Assembly (NCBI GenBank): GCA_965230005.1
Contig: OZ245934.1
Span: 1,302,001 to 1,366,000, forward strand
DNA length: 64,000 bases
Source of the DNA: SZUA-309 sp965230005
GTDB lineage: Bacteria > Pseudomonadota > Gammaproteobacteria > Pseudomonadales > Azotimanducaceae
Reading direction: 5' to 3'
A model generated the notes under the pieces. It ran no database searches. It was not told the origin of the DNA and saw only the letters and a program-made list of their open reading frames with translations. A program made the position numbers and the translations under genes. Positions 45,584-53,760 of the stretch are shown here, piece after piece (within the stretch, counting starts at the first letter, position 1; each line of letters opens with the position of its first letter).

Positions 45584-45618
45584 CGCAGATCCCCTCAACG
45601 TACCGAAACCCCGCCGAC

Positions 45619-46197
45619 TCAACGCCGCTCGTAGGAGACCATCTTGGCAAACTCGATGCCGGGACCATTCATACCGCGGTTCTGCAGGTGCCGCACCATG
45701 TAAGCATCCACGCGCTGCTGATCGAGGTCCGTCGCTTCCGTGTTGAGGCCAACGGCCACATCGATGGCGGCTTCCTGAGAGGCAACCGTCGCATCCGCGC
45801 TCGTGCTGGCGACTTCAACGGTTGCCGGATCCGAGCCAACCGGCAGGCTGAATCCGATGACGACGGCGAGCGCAACGGTGGCGGCCACGGCCACACCGGT
45901 CCATCGCGACAGGCCCGGGCGCGCGCCTGACTGAGGAGCGTTCGGCTCCGGCACCGCGGCTAGCTCGGCCCCCTGCTGCTCGGTCTCCGCCCGCACTTCG
46001 GCCCAGATGCGCTCCCGCATCAGCACCGACTCCTGCATCCGCTCGCGACGCATGGCCGCGCCGATCAGGTGGTAGCGTTCCCAGCTTGCCGTCAGGGCCG
46101 TGTCTCGCCCCATCTCGTCGAGGACTCGGCGAAGCTCGAACTCGTCCGCCTCGCCGTCGATGACGGCGGAGAGCGACTCTTTCAGTTTTTCAGACAT
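45619..46197 (-). CDS. rseA: Anti-sigma-E factor RseA (MucA)
   Basis: Membrane-spanning anti-sigma factor that holds RpoE inactive until cut by DegS-like protease and RseP. The 192 residues have the sigma-binding N-terminus (LKESLSAVIDGEADEFELRR, then WERYHLIGAAMR), one membrane segment near residues 100-122 (GVAVAATVALAVVIGFSLP), and a periplasmic tail. It lies 50 bases after rpoE. Confidence 0.94.
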   Translation of the reverse strand: MSEKLKESLSAVIDGEADEFELRRVLDEMGRDTALTASWERYHLIGAAMRRERMQESVLMRERIWAEVRAETEQQGAELAAVPEPNAPQSGARPGLSRWTGVAVAATVALAVVIGFSLPVGSDPATVEVASTSADATVASQEAAIDVAVGLNTEATDLDQQRVDAYMVRHLQNRGMNGPGIEFAKMVSYERR

Positions 46198-46247
46198 TGT
46201 CTAACCAGGTCTCACTTTTTGTTCGTTACCGCAACGATCTCGCTGCC

Positions 46248-46838
46248 TCATCCGGCCTGTGACCGGCGACTCAGCAGCGGCGAAATATGCAGATCGATGC
46301 TCTCCCGTGCTCTGAAAATACGCGAACGGACCGTCCCGACGGGACAATCCATGATTTCTGCGATTTGCTCGTAGCTTAGACCGTCAAATTCCCGAAGAGT
46401 TACCGCACTGCGCAAATCGTCGGGCAACTTCGAGATGGCTTCGTCGATGGCCGCCGAAAGTTCATCCCGGGCGAGCGCCGATTCCGGACTCTCGCCCTCC
46501 TTCAACTGGTCGGCGCCATCCATGAATTCGGCGTCTTCCACGTCCACATCGGTCCCCGGCGGCCGTCGGCTCCGGGCTACGAGGTGGTTTTTCGCCGTGT
46601 TGATGGCGATGCGGTACAGCCAGGTATAAAAGGCGCTGTCACCGCGAAACCTCGGCAGCGCCTTGAAGGCCTTGATGAACGCCTCCTGGGTCACGTCTTC
46701 CACGTCCTGCGGATCGCGCAGGTAGCGGCTCACAAGGTTCAGGATCTTGTGCTGATAACGGCCGAAGAGCAGATCAAAGGCCCGCTTGTCTCCTTGCTGA
46801 ACGCGACGGACAAGTTCTTTGTCTGTATCTTTGGCCAA
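46248..46838 (-). CDS. rpoE: RNA polymerase sigma factor RpoE (AlgU)
   Basis: ECF sigma factor for envelope stress. The 196 residues show region 2 (DKRAFDLLFGRYQHKILNLV; DVEDVTQEAFIKAFKALPRF; FYTWLYRIAINTAKNHLV) and region 4 (LPDDLRSAVTLREFDGLSYE; IAEIMDCPVGTVRSRIFRAR). It heads the run rpoE-rseA-rseB-rseC-degP and is divergent from nadB, the arrangement of AlgU in Pseudomonas. Confidence 0.97.
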   Translation of the reverse strand: MAKDTDKELVRRVQQGDKRAFDLLFGRYQHKILNLVSRYLRDPQDVEDVTQEAFIKAFKALPRFRGDSAFYTWLYRIAINTAKNHLVARSRRPPGTDVDVEDAEFMDGADQLKEGESPESALARDELSAAIDEAISKLPDDLRSAVTLREFDGLSYEQIAEIMDCPVGTVRSRIFRARESIDLHISPLLSRRSQAG

Positions 46839-46986
46839 AAGAGAGCGATCCTCGCGCTGAAGGGCGCTTATTCTGACGGCTGTCAGGCATTTATACTAGG
46901 GACGTCCGAATGCACGTGAGGTTCCCCCTGAACCGGAAAAAGACAGGGCACAGAATCGGGGAAATGCACCGCTCCTGCCCGCGGGC
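46839..46986 (-). promoter_or_regulatory. rpoE-nadB intergenic region with possible sigma-E autopromoter
   Basis: On the minus strand, GGAACCT (46925-46919) and GTCCCT (46903-46898) are 15 bases apart, the spacing of sigma E promoters, but the -10 part is a poor match to GTCTAA/TCTGA. A TATAAA (46895-46890) lies just downstream without a good -35. A small inverted repeat CTGAC-GGCT-GTCAG is at 46873-46886. Autoregulation of rpoE is known in relatives; here the sequence supports it only weakly. Confidence 0.3.
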
Positions 46987-48636
46987 ATGCCGTCGACTCG
47001 CCCCGGACCCCGCACCGTGACCCAGCGATTCTCCACAGACGTGCTCATCATCGGCGGCGGTGCCGCGGGCCTGAGCGCCGCCCTGCATCTGGCCAACCAC
47101 GCCCGCGTCACCGTGCTCTGCAAGGGGGGCCTGGAAAGCGCTTCCTCGCATTGGGCGCAAGGCGGCGTGGCGTCCGTCATCGACCCGGAGGACAGCGTCG
47201 AAGCGCACGTCAGCGACACGCTCGTGGCCGGTGCGGGCCTCTGCGATGAGGCGGTGGTCACCAAAACCGTTGCCGCCGGACCCAAAACCATCGCCCAGCT
47301 CGGCCGCTGGGGTGTCAGCTTCGACAGCACCGACAACGAGTTTCATCTCACCCGCGAAGGCGGCCACTCGGTCCGGCGCATCCTCCACGTTGCCGATGCC
47401 ACGGGTAAGGCCATCACCGAAACACTCACCCAGCGGGTGCTCGATCATCCGAACATCGACCTCATCAACGATCGGGTGGCCATCGATCTCATCAACCTGA
47501 ACAAATTCAGCCGTATCCCCAATCGCTGCGCCGGCGCTTACGTCCTGAATCGGACGAGCGGCCACGTCGAGCTTTTTCAGGCACGCTTCGTGGTGCTGGC
47601 CACGGGCGGCGCCAGCAAGGTGTATCTCTATACCAGCAACCCGGACAGCTCCACGGGCGACGGCATTGCCATGGCCTGGCGGGCCGGCTGTCGGGTGGCC
47701 AACATGGAGTTCAATCAGTTTCATCCGACCTGCCTGTATCACCCGCACGCCAAGAGTTTTCTCATCTCCGAAGCGGTGCGCGGCGAAGGCGGCGTGCTGC
47801 GACTGCCGGACGGCGAACGCTTCATGAACCGTTTCGACAAGCGCCAGGAACTCGCGCCGCGGGACGTCGTGGCGCGTGCCATCGACCACGAGATGAAGCG
47901 GCTGGGCCTGGACTGCGTGTACCTCGACATCTCCCATCGTCCACCGGAATTCATCGCCACCCACTTCCCGACGATCATGGCCCGCTGCCGGGAATTCGGT
48001 ATCGACATGACCCGGGAAGCCATCCCCGTGGTCCCCGCCGCCCACTACACCTGTGGGGGGGTGCTGGTCGACGAACACGGCGCCACGGACGTACCCGGCC
48101 TCTACGCCATCGGCGAGGTCAGCTGTACGGGGCTCCACGGCGCCAATCGCCTGGCGAGCAACTCGCTCCTCGAGTGTCTGGTCTTCGGCGATGCAGCCGC
48201 GGCCCATATCCGCGCCCACCTGCACGAGCCGGCCATCGAAGCAGAAATCCCGCAGTGGGACGAAAGCCAGGTCACGGATTCGGACGAGGACGTGATCATC
48301 GCCCACAACTGGGAGGAGCTGCGCCGCTTCATGTGGGATTACGTCGGCATCGTCCGCACCGACAAACGCCTGCAGCGGGCTCAGCGGCGGATCGACCTGC
48401 TCAAGGCAGAGATCCACGAGTACTACAGCCACTATCGGGTCAGCAACGACCTCATCGAACTGCGCAACCTCACAACCGTTGCCGAGCTGATCGTACGCTG
48501 CGCCCTGGCCCGTCAGGAAAGCCGGGGACTGCACTTCAACCTCGATCATCCGGAGCTGAAGAGCAGCACGTCGGATACGATCCTGTTCCCGGGCTACACC
48601 GACCAGATCGACGTGCTTCGGCCTGTGGCCGGCTAA
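46987..48636 (+). CDS. nadB: L-aspartate oxidase
   Basis: FAD enzyme that oxidises aspartate to iminoaspartate, first step of NAD synthesis. The 549 residues begin with a dinucleotide fold (VLIIGGGAAGLSAALHLA), then SSHWAQGGVASV, MEFNQFHPTCLYHP, the succinate dehydrogenase-like ITREAIPVVPAAHYTCGG-type block (MTREAIPVVPAAHYTCGGV) and LHGANRLASNSLLE. An inner GTG at 47019 is a possible alternative start. Divergent from rpoE. Confidence 0.96.
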   Translation: MPSTRPGPRTVTQRFSTDVLIIGGGAAGLSAALHLANHARVTVLCKGGLESASSHWAQGGVASVIDPEDSVEAHVSDTLVAGAGLCDEAVVTKTVAAGPKTIAQLGRWGVSFDSTDNEFHLTREGGHSVRRILHVADATGKAITETLTQRVLDHPNIDLINDRVAIDLINLNKFSRIPNRCAGAYVLNRTSGHVELFQARFVVLATGGASKVYLYTSNPDSSTGDGIAMAWRAGCRVANMEFNQFHPTCLYHPHAKSFLISEAVRGEGGVLRLPDGERFMNRFDKRQELAPRDVVARAIDHEMKRLGLDCVYLDISHRPPEFIATHFPTIMARCREFGIDMTREAIPVVPAAHYTCGGVLVDEHGATDVPGLYAIGEVSCTGLHGANRLASNSLLECLVFGDAAAAHIRAHLHEPAIEAEIPQWDESQVTDSDEDVIIAHNWEELRRFMWDYVGIVRTDKRLQRAQRRIDLLKAEIHEYYSHYRVSNDLIELRNLTTVAELIVRCALARQESRGLHFNLDHPELKSSTSDTILFPGYTDQIDVLRPVAG

Positions 48637-48641
48637 CGCCT

Positions 48642-49025
48642 TCAGGGCGCCGCCCCGGTGAGCGCGAGCCTCCGGAGCCGGGCCCACGCGTGCGGTGTGA
48701 GTTCATCCGCGAAGATCTCCTGCCAGCCGCTTTCGCCATCGACGAACAGCGCCCGCCAGGGCGTGAGATGCACCGCGCGCAGCGTCGGCGACGCAAGCAG
48801 CGCCTCGGGGTCCGGTACGGGCGGGACTGGCGAGGCCTGACTCGACCGGGCCCGCCACCAGAGCAGGCCAAGAGCCACCCCGCTGGCACCGAACCAGTAC
48901 GCACCAGCCACCAGGCCGAGCACGAGGAGCAACGCGTTCCGCCCGCGGCGCAGGATCGGGCCGGAAAACGGCTTATGGAGTGAGGGAGCCGGTGCGAGGC
49001 CGTCAGTCGAGGCCGAGAAAGGCAC
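48642..49025 (-). CDS. YgfX-like small membrane protein
   Basis: A 127-residue protein that overlaps the end of sdhE by 23 bases if started at the GTG at 49025. A hairpin of hydrophobic sequence (NALLLVLGLVAGAYWFGASG) precedes a soluble tail with HLTPWRALFVDGESGWQEIF. YgfX/CptA proteins sit beside sdhE and have two membrane segments followed by such a tail; size and position fit, but sequence similarity by eye is modest. It may act with SdhE; the toxin role claimed for E. coli CptA should not be assumed. Confidence 0.65.
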   Translation of the reverse strand: MPFSASTDGLAPAPSLHKPFSGPILRRGRNALLLVLGLVAGAYWFGASGVALGLLWWRARSSQASPVPPVPDPEALLASPTLRAVHLTPWRALFVDGESGWQEIFADELTPHAWARLRRLALTGAAP

Positions 49026-49272
49026 GAATGTCCGCGACGACGGGCACCAGGGCCGGTGGCGGGGCAGCGCGATCCATGAGCCACTCGTGCACATCCAGAT
49101 CGTCGTGCTCCAGGAGCTGCTCGTATTCCTGCAGCCGGTTCTCTTCCAGCGCGGCGAGCCGGTCCGCGGCAAAAGGTTTCAGCAGGAGCTCGAGCTCGAG
49201 CAGGCCGCGGCGACTACGCCAGCGGGCCCGCTCCAGTCGGCCGCGGGGATGCTGTCCGGCTTGATCGTTCAT
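49003..49272 (-). CDS. sdhE: FAD assembly factor SdhE
   Basis: Small helical protein that helps attach FAD covalently to succinate dehydrogenase. The 89 residues include the RGxxE motif (RARWRSRRGLLELELLL) and LEENRLQEYEQLLEHDDLD then HEWLM, all conserved in the family. I choose the ATG at 49272 (MNDQAGQ); seven more residues are possible. It is divergent from ygfZ and next to nadB, as in other gammaproteobacteria. Confidence 0.9.
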   Translation of the reverse strand: MNDQAGQHPRGRLERARWRSRRGLLELELLLKPFAADRLAALEENRLQEYEQLLEHDDLDVHEWLMDRAAPPPALVPVVADIRAFLGLD

Positions 49273-49345
49273 GGAAACTGCTCTGGAACCCATTCTTTGC
49301 GAGAAGCGGTAGTATGCCCGGTGGAGACGTGAATATGGGGTAACG

Positions 49346-50164
49346 ATGCTCCAGGCGCAGTGGCAGACATTAACTGAAGGTTCCCTCCAGGAACCCGGCG
49401 GAGGCGAACCTATGGTGGCCGCGCTGGGGGACTTGCGCGTGCTGCGCTTCAGCGGCAGCGACGTCGTGAACTTTCTCCAGGGTTACCTGACCATCGAAAC
49501 CGGCAAAGTCGACACCGAGCCAAAACCGGTCGCCCTGACCAACCTCAAAGGCCGGGTCGTCGCGAACGGCTGGGTGCTCTCCACGGAACCTGACACGATT
49601 GACTGGGTCATGCACGGCTCCCTCGTCGACGCCGTCGAGAGTTTCATGAGCCGCTACCTCGCCTTCTCGAAAACGACGGCCGAGCCCCGGAGCGATGACT
49701 GTCTGATCCTTGGCCTCGCAGGCGGCGAGCACACCCCAACCGTTGCCATCGCAACGTCGACCGACACCGTCGAGGCACTGCTCACGGAGCGGCGGCCCGT
49801 CAGCGCGGATCACTGGACGGAGACCTGCGTGGACGCCGGTATTGCCCTGGTGACCGAGGCGACCGCAGAGACCTTTCTGCCGCAGATGCTCGGCCTCGTG
49901 GAACAGGGCGCCGTGGACTTCGACAAAGGCTGCTACCTCGGTCAGGAGGTGGTTGCCCGGGCGCAGCACCGCGGGGAAGTGAAGCGTCAGCTCGTCCGCC
50001 TCAAGGGACCCATGGAAGGTCTCGCACCGGGCATGGACGTCGCCGACGGCAACGGTCGCCGCCTGGGAACTTTGATCACCGTCGGCCGCACACAGGCCCT
50101 GGCGGTGCTCGGCCCCGGCGACGAAGCCTGCCTCGCCGGTGGCAGTGAGCTGACTCGGGCCTGA
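49346..50164 (+). CDS. ygfZ: Folate-binding protein YgfZ
   Basis: Tetrahydrofolate-dependent protein that supports assembly or repair of iron-sulfur clusters. The 272 residues have the family signature DFDKGCYLGQEVVARAQHRG with its essential cysteine near residue 197, and an N-terminal GcvT-like part (VLRFSGSDVVNFLQGYLTIE). It ends two bases before mmsB, which is on the other strand. Confidence 0.92.
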   Translation: MLQAQWQTLTEGSLQEPGGGEPMVAALGDLRVLRFSGSDVVNFLQGYLTIETGKVDTEPKPVALTNLKGRVVANGWVLSTEPDTIDWVMHGSLVDAVESFMSRYLAFSKTTAEPRSDDCLILGLAGGEHTPTVAIATSTDTVEALLTERRPVSADHWTETCVDAGIALVTEATAETFLPQMLGLVEQGAVDFDKGCYLGQEVVARAQHRGEVKRQLVRLKGPMEGLAPGMDVADGNGRRLGTLITVGRTQALAVLGPGDEACLAGGSELTRA

Positions 50165-50166
50165 CC

Positions 50167-51060
50167 CTAACCGATCTTCAAGCCGGGCTCGTAGAGCCAC
50201 TGAATGCTCGAAAAATCCAGCCGCCCCGCCTCGTTCTGAGCGGCATGAAGCCGGTAGAGGTTCTCGGCCAGGGCGCCGAGGGGCACGGAATTGCCGGAAC
50301 CCTGTGCCGTATCCATAGCCAGACCGAGATCTTTGGTCATCAGGTCCACGAGAAAACCACCGGCATAACCCCGGGAAGCGGGGGCGCCTTCCATGACCCC
50401 GGGATAGGGGTTGTAGACGTTCAGGGACCAGTTACCACCGGAGGACTGCTGCATGATTTCCGAGAGCACGGCGGCATCGAGACCGTTGGCCGTCCCCAGG
50501 GCAATGGCTTCCGCGGTCCCTGCCATGTGGATGGCGAGCAGCATGTTGTTGCAGATTTTTGCGATCTGACCGGCACCGGCGGCGCCTGCGTGATAGACCT
50601 TGGACCCCATGATCTCGAGGAGCGGGCGGGCCCGTTCCAGGGCATCCGCTTCCCCGCCGACGATGAAGGTCAGTGTGCCGCCTTCGGCACCGGCGGTACC
50701 CCCGGAGACCGGGGCATCGAGCATGGCGAGACCCTGTTCAGCGGCAGCGCCCGCCACGACCCGGGCCGTGGCCGGATCGATGGTCGAGCAGTCCAGGAGC
50801 AGCGTATCGGCACCCGCATGCGCCAGGACCCCCGCTTCTCCGAGATAGACCTCATGTACGTGTTTCCCGGCGGGCAGCATAGTGACAATGACGTCGACGT
50901 CCGCGGCCAGCGCGGCGATGCTGTCCACCGCGTCTGCATCGGTAACGGAAGCCATGAGCTCCGGTACCACGTCGAATACCTTGAGGCTGTGGCCTCGCGC
51001 CACCAGATTGCGAGCCATGTGGCCGCCCATGTTACCGAGGCCGATGAATCCAATCTTCAT
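50167..51060 (-). CDS. mmsB: 3-hydroxyisobutyrate dehydrogenase
   Basis: Oxidises 3-hydroxyisobutyrate to methylmalonate semialdehyde in valine breakdown. The 297 residues begin IGFIGLGNMGGHMARNLVAR, an NAD-binding fold, with the substrate block DAPVSGGTAGAEGGTLTFIV and the catalytic lysine in GQIAKICNNMLLAIHM. Its ATG overlaps the stop of the CoA hydrolase gene (ATGA), so the enzymes of consecutive steps are coupled. Confidence 0.94.
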   Translation of the reverse strand: MKIGFIGLGNMGGHMARNLVARGHSLKVFDVVPELMASVTDADAVDSIAALAADVDVIVTMLPAGKHVHEVYLGEAGVLAHAGADTLLLDCSTIDPATARVVAGAAAEQGLAMLDAPVSGGTAGAEGGTLTFIVGGEADALERARPLLEIMGSKVYHAGAAGAGQIAKICNNMLLAIHMAGTAEAIALGTANGLDAAVLSEIMQQSSGGNWSLNVYNPYPGVMEGAPASRGYAGGFLVDLMTKDLGLAMDTAQGSGNSVPLGALAENLYRLHAAQNEAGRLDFSSIQWLYEPGLKIG

Positions 51061-52172
51061 GTGCTGCTCTCCAGGTCATAGAGGGGGTTTCGCGGCCACG
51101 GCTCAACGAAGTGATCGTTGACATACCCATCGGGTAGCGTTTCCAGATCGCCAAACTGCCAGACCGGCGCGTTGTCTTTCTCGATGAGCAGCGCCCGCAC
51201 GCCTTCGCTGAAGTCATGATTGTCCGCACAGTGCGTGGCGATGGTCATTTCCATGCGGAAGCAATCGGCGAGGTCGAGCGTCCGCGCCCGACGCACCTGC
51301 TCGACGACAATGCCCACGGTCGTGGGGCAGCCGCGCTCCATGGCACTGATGGCTTTATCGACCCAGGTCGAGGCGCCAGCCATCGCGCTGATCGCCGCCG
51401 CGGCCTCCTGAGTCGTGAGATCCGCACCGAGACTGTCGGCCACGGCGCCGATTTCCGGCGCCGGCAGTGCGCTCGATCGATGATCGGTCAGGCAGGCATC
51501 AATGGCATCCCAGTCAGCCTCTCGATCCCCCGTAAAGGGAAGCGCCTTCAGGGCGGCGAGCACGGCGTCCAGGTCGCCGGCAGCCACCGCATGAGTGCCG
51601 ATGCCCATGGACAGCGCATCGCCGCCATTGAGATTCGCACCGGTCATGCCCATGAACAGCGCCTGGTGTTCCGGGAGATTTTTCAACAGCCAGGTGCCCC
51701 CGGCATCAGGGAAAAGACCGATGGTGACTTCCGGCAGAGCGATGCGAACGTTCTCAGTCACGACCCGGAAATCCGAGGCGCCGAAGAGGCCGAGGCCACC
51801 ACCCATGATGACGCCATGGCCGAGGGCGATGATCGGCTTAGGATAGGTGTGCAGCTGGTAGTCGAGGCGGTACTCGCGCTCGAAGAAATCGTAGGGGTAG
51901 TCGTCAACGCGTTCGCCGGCCTGGTGATTGGCGGCCATGGCTCGATAGAGCGCCTGAATGTCGCCGCCAGCGCTGAAGGCGCGACCCGCCCCGGTGAGCA
52001 CAACCGCAGCCATGCGTTCCTCGGCCGCCCAGCCGTCGAGGGCTGGACGAAGCAGATCGATCATTTCCAGACTCAGCGCATTGAGGGTCGCCTCCGAGTC
52101 GAGACGGGCTTCACCCAGGCGCCAGCCTCCAGGCAGTTCATGCTCGAAGAATTTGACCGTATCGCTGGTCAT
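51057..52172 (-). CDS. 3-hydroxyisobutyryl-CoA hydrolase
   Basis: Crotonase-fold hydrolase that frees 3-hydroxyisobutyrate from CoA in valine catabolism. The ATG at 52172 has GGGGAG six bases upstream, giving 371 residues, the length of this subfamily rather than of simple hydratases. LTGAGRAFSAGGDIQALY, HGVIMGGGLGLFGASDFRVV and ALPEVTIGLFPDAGGTWLL carry the oxyanion hole and catalytic acidic residues. It may be annotated elsewhere as an enoyl-CoA hydratase/isomerase. Confidence 0.9.
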   Translation of the reverse strand: MTSDTVKFFEHELPGGWRLGEARLDSEATLNALSLEMIDLLRPALDGWAAEERMAAVVLTGAGRAFSAGGDIQALYRAMAANHQAGERVDDYPYDFFEREYRLDYQLHTYPKPIIALGHGVIMGGGLGLFGASDFRVVTENVRIALPEVTIGLFPDAGGTWLLKNLPEHQALFMGMTGANLNGGDALSMGIGTHAVAAGDLDAVLAALKALPFTGDREADWDAIDACLTDHRSSALPAPEIGAVADSLGADLTTQEAAAAISAMAGASTWVDKAISAMERGCPTTVGIVVEQVRRARTLDLADCFRMEMTIATHCADNHDFSEGVRALLIEKDNAPVWQFGDLETLPDGYVNDHFVEPWPRNPLYDLESST

Positions 52173-52217
52173 GTCTGTCTCCCCTTCTTCCAATCGCGGA
52201 CCTCTGCTGATCGCCGC

Positions 52218-53006
52218 TCAGCCGTTGACCCAGTTCGGATCGCGCTTCTCCAGAAACGCGTTGACGCCTTCCGCCTGATCTTTCGTATCGAAGAGGTCGA
52301 CGAAGGCGCTCCGCTCCACCGCATAAGCCGCATCGATATTGCCGCTCCGGGCCTGCTGGATGAGGTTTTTGCAGGACGCCACGGCCGGCGGACTCTGGCG
52401 GCCGACGGAGGCGGCCAGGGCCAGGGCGCGCGCGAGCGCCTCGCCGGTCTCCACCACCTCCTCGACCAGGCCGATGCGTTCCGCCGTTGCCGCATCGATC
52501 CGTTCACCGCAGAGAATCATACGCTTGGCCCAGCCTTCACCGACGGTCCAGGCAAGATTCTGGGTCCCGCCGCCACAGGGCAACAGGCCAACGGTTGCTT
52601 CAGGCAGCGCCAGCTTGCTCTGAGTCTCGGCAATACGGATATCACAGGCGAGCGCACACTCGAGGCCGCCGCCCATGGCGAAGCCATTGATCGCGGCAAT
52701 GCTGACACCGCGGAAACTCGACAGGGATTCGAAAGCCCGGCCGAAGGCCTCGGCCATGGCTCCGGCGACCGCCTTGTCGCCGTCGGCAAAGAGATTGAGA
52801 TCGGCGCCCGCTGAGAAGAATTTTTCACCCTGACCGGTAACGACCAGCGCATAAACCTCGCGGTCCGCGTTACAGTCGGCGACCAGCTGTTCGAGCGCTC
52901 CGAGGCTTTCCTGGTCCCAGGTGTTCGCCGGCGGGTTGTCGATCGTGATCACGGCTGTGTGGCCGTCTACCGTCACTTTGAGCTTTTCCGATTGACTCGA
53001 AACCAT
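52218..53006 (-). CDS. Enoyl-CoA hydratase (valine pathway)
   Basis: A 262-residue crotonase-family protein with FFSAGADLNLF, NGFAMGGGLECALACDIRIA and LPEATVGLLPCGGGTQNL; the glutamates expected for hydration are present in GGLECAL and LPEATVG. It lies 45 bases before the hydroxyisobutyryl-CoA hydrolase gene, so methacrylyl-CoA is a likely substrate, but this is inferred from position. Confidence 0.88.
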   Translation of the reverse strand: MVSSQSEKLKVTVDGHTAVITIDNPPANTWDQESLGALEQLVADCNADREVYALVVTGQGEKFFSAGADLNLFADGDKAVAGAMAEAFGRAFESLSSFRGVSIAAINGFAMGGGLECALACDIRIAETQSKLALPEATVGLLPCGGGTQNLAWTVGEGWAKRMILCGERIDAATAERIGLVEEVVETGEALARALALAASVGRQSPPAVASCKNLIQQARSGNIDAAYAVERSAFVDLFDTKDQAEGVNAFLEKRDPNWVNG

Positions 53007-53061
53007 GTCTGAACTCCCCCTGTAATGTCCTTTGCAGCGCTGCTGCTGGTGCCGATCGCCT

Positions 53062-53760
53062 TCAGGCGACGTCGAACCAGTCTATGGGCTCGAGGCCCCG
53101 TTGCGCCAGATAGTCGTTTGCCGCCCGGAAGTGACCGCAGCCAAAGAATCCCCGGTGTGCCGAGAGGGGTGAAGGATGCGGTGAGGTCAGCACCTCATGG
53201 CGGTTGCGGTCCACCTGTGCGCCTTTCTTCTGCGCGTAGCTGCCCCAGAGCAGGAACACCAGACCGTCCCGTTCCCGGTTGAGGTGATCGACCACCGCAT
53301 CGGTAAAGGTCTCCCAGCCGCGCCCCTGATGAGAACCCGCCCTGCCCCGCTCGACGGAAAGCACGGCATTCAGCAGGAGCACGCCCTGCCGCGCCCAGGG
53401 CTCGAGACATCCCCGGCGGCCATCAAAGCTCCGCCCGGCTTCGGGAAACTCCGCTTCGATTTCCTTGAAGATGTTCACCAGGGAAGGGGGCAGCTGCACG
53501 CCGCTGCGAACGGAAAAGCACAGCCCGTGTGCCTGGCCGGGTCCGTGATAGGGATCCTGGCCGATGATGACCACCTTCACCTGTTCCACGGGCGTATGGT
53601 CAAGGGCAGCAAACATCTCGGTACCGGGTGGAAAGATCACCTTGCCGGCCCGTTTTTCGTTGCGCAGATACGCCCCGAGCTGCTTCATGTAAGGCTGCTC
53701 GAACTCCGCGCCGAGGAGGCGCTTCCAGGAGGCTTCGAGCTTCAGGCGATCGTCAGCCAT
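53062..53760 (-). CDS. ung: Uracil-DNA glycosylase
   Basis: Removes uracil from DNA. The ATG at 53760 lies in the lysS end (8-base overlap) behind GGAGAAG, giving 232 residues. The catalytic motif GQDPYHGPGQAHGLCFSV has the aspartate and the uracil-binding residues; LLLNAVLSVERG and the DNA-intercalating loop HPSPLSAHRGFFGCGHF are typical of family 1. Confidence 0.96.
   Translation of the reverse strand: MADDRLKLEASWKRLLGAEFEQPYMKQLGAYLRNEKRAGKVIFPPGTEMFAALDHTPVEQVKVVIIGQDPYHGPGQAHGLCFSVRSGVQLPPSLVNIFKEIEAEFPEAGRSFDGRRGCLEPWARQGVLLLNAVLSVERGRAGSHQGRGWETFTDAVVDHLNRERDGLVFLLWGSYAQKKGAQVDRNRHEVLTSPHPSPLSAHRGFFGCGHFRAANDYLAQRGLEPIDWFDVA

Noticed and set aside
46891..48687. 598-codon minus-strand frame
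   Set aside because: Antisense to nadB.
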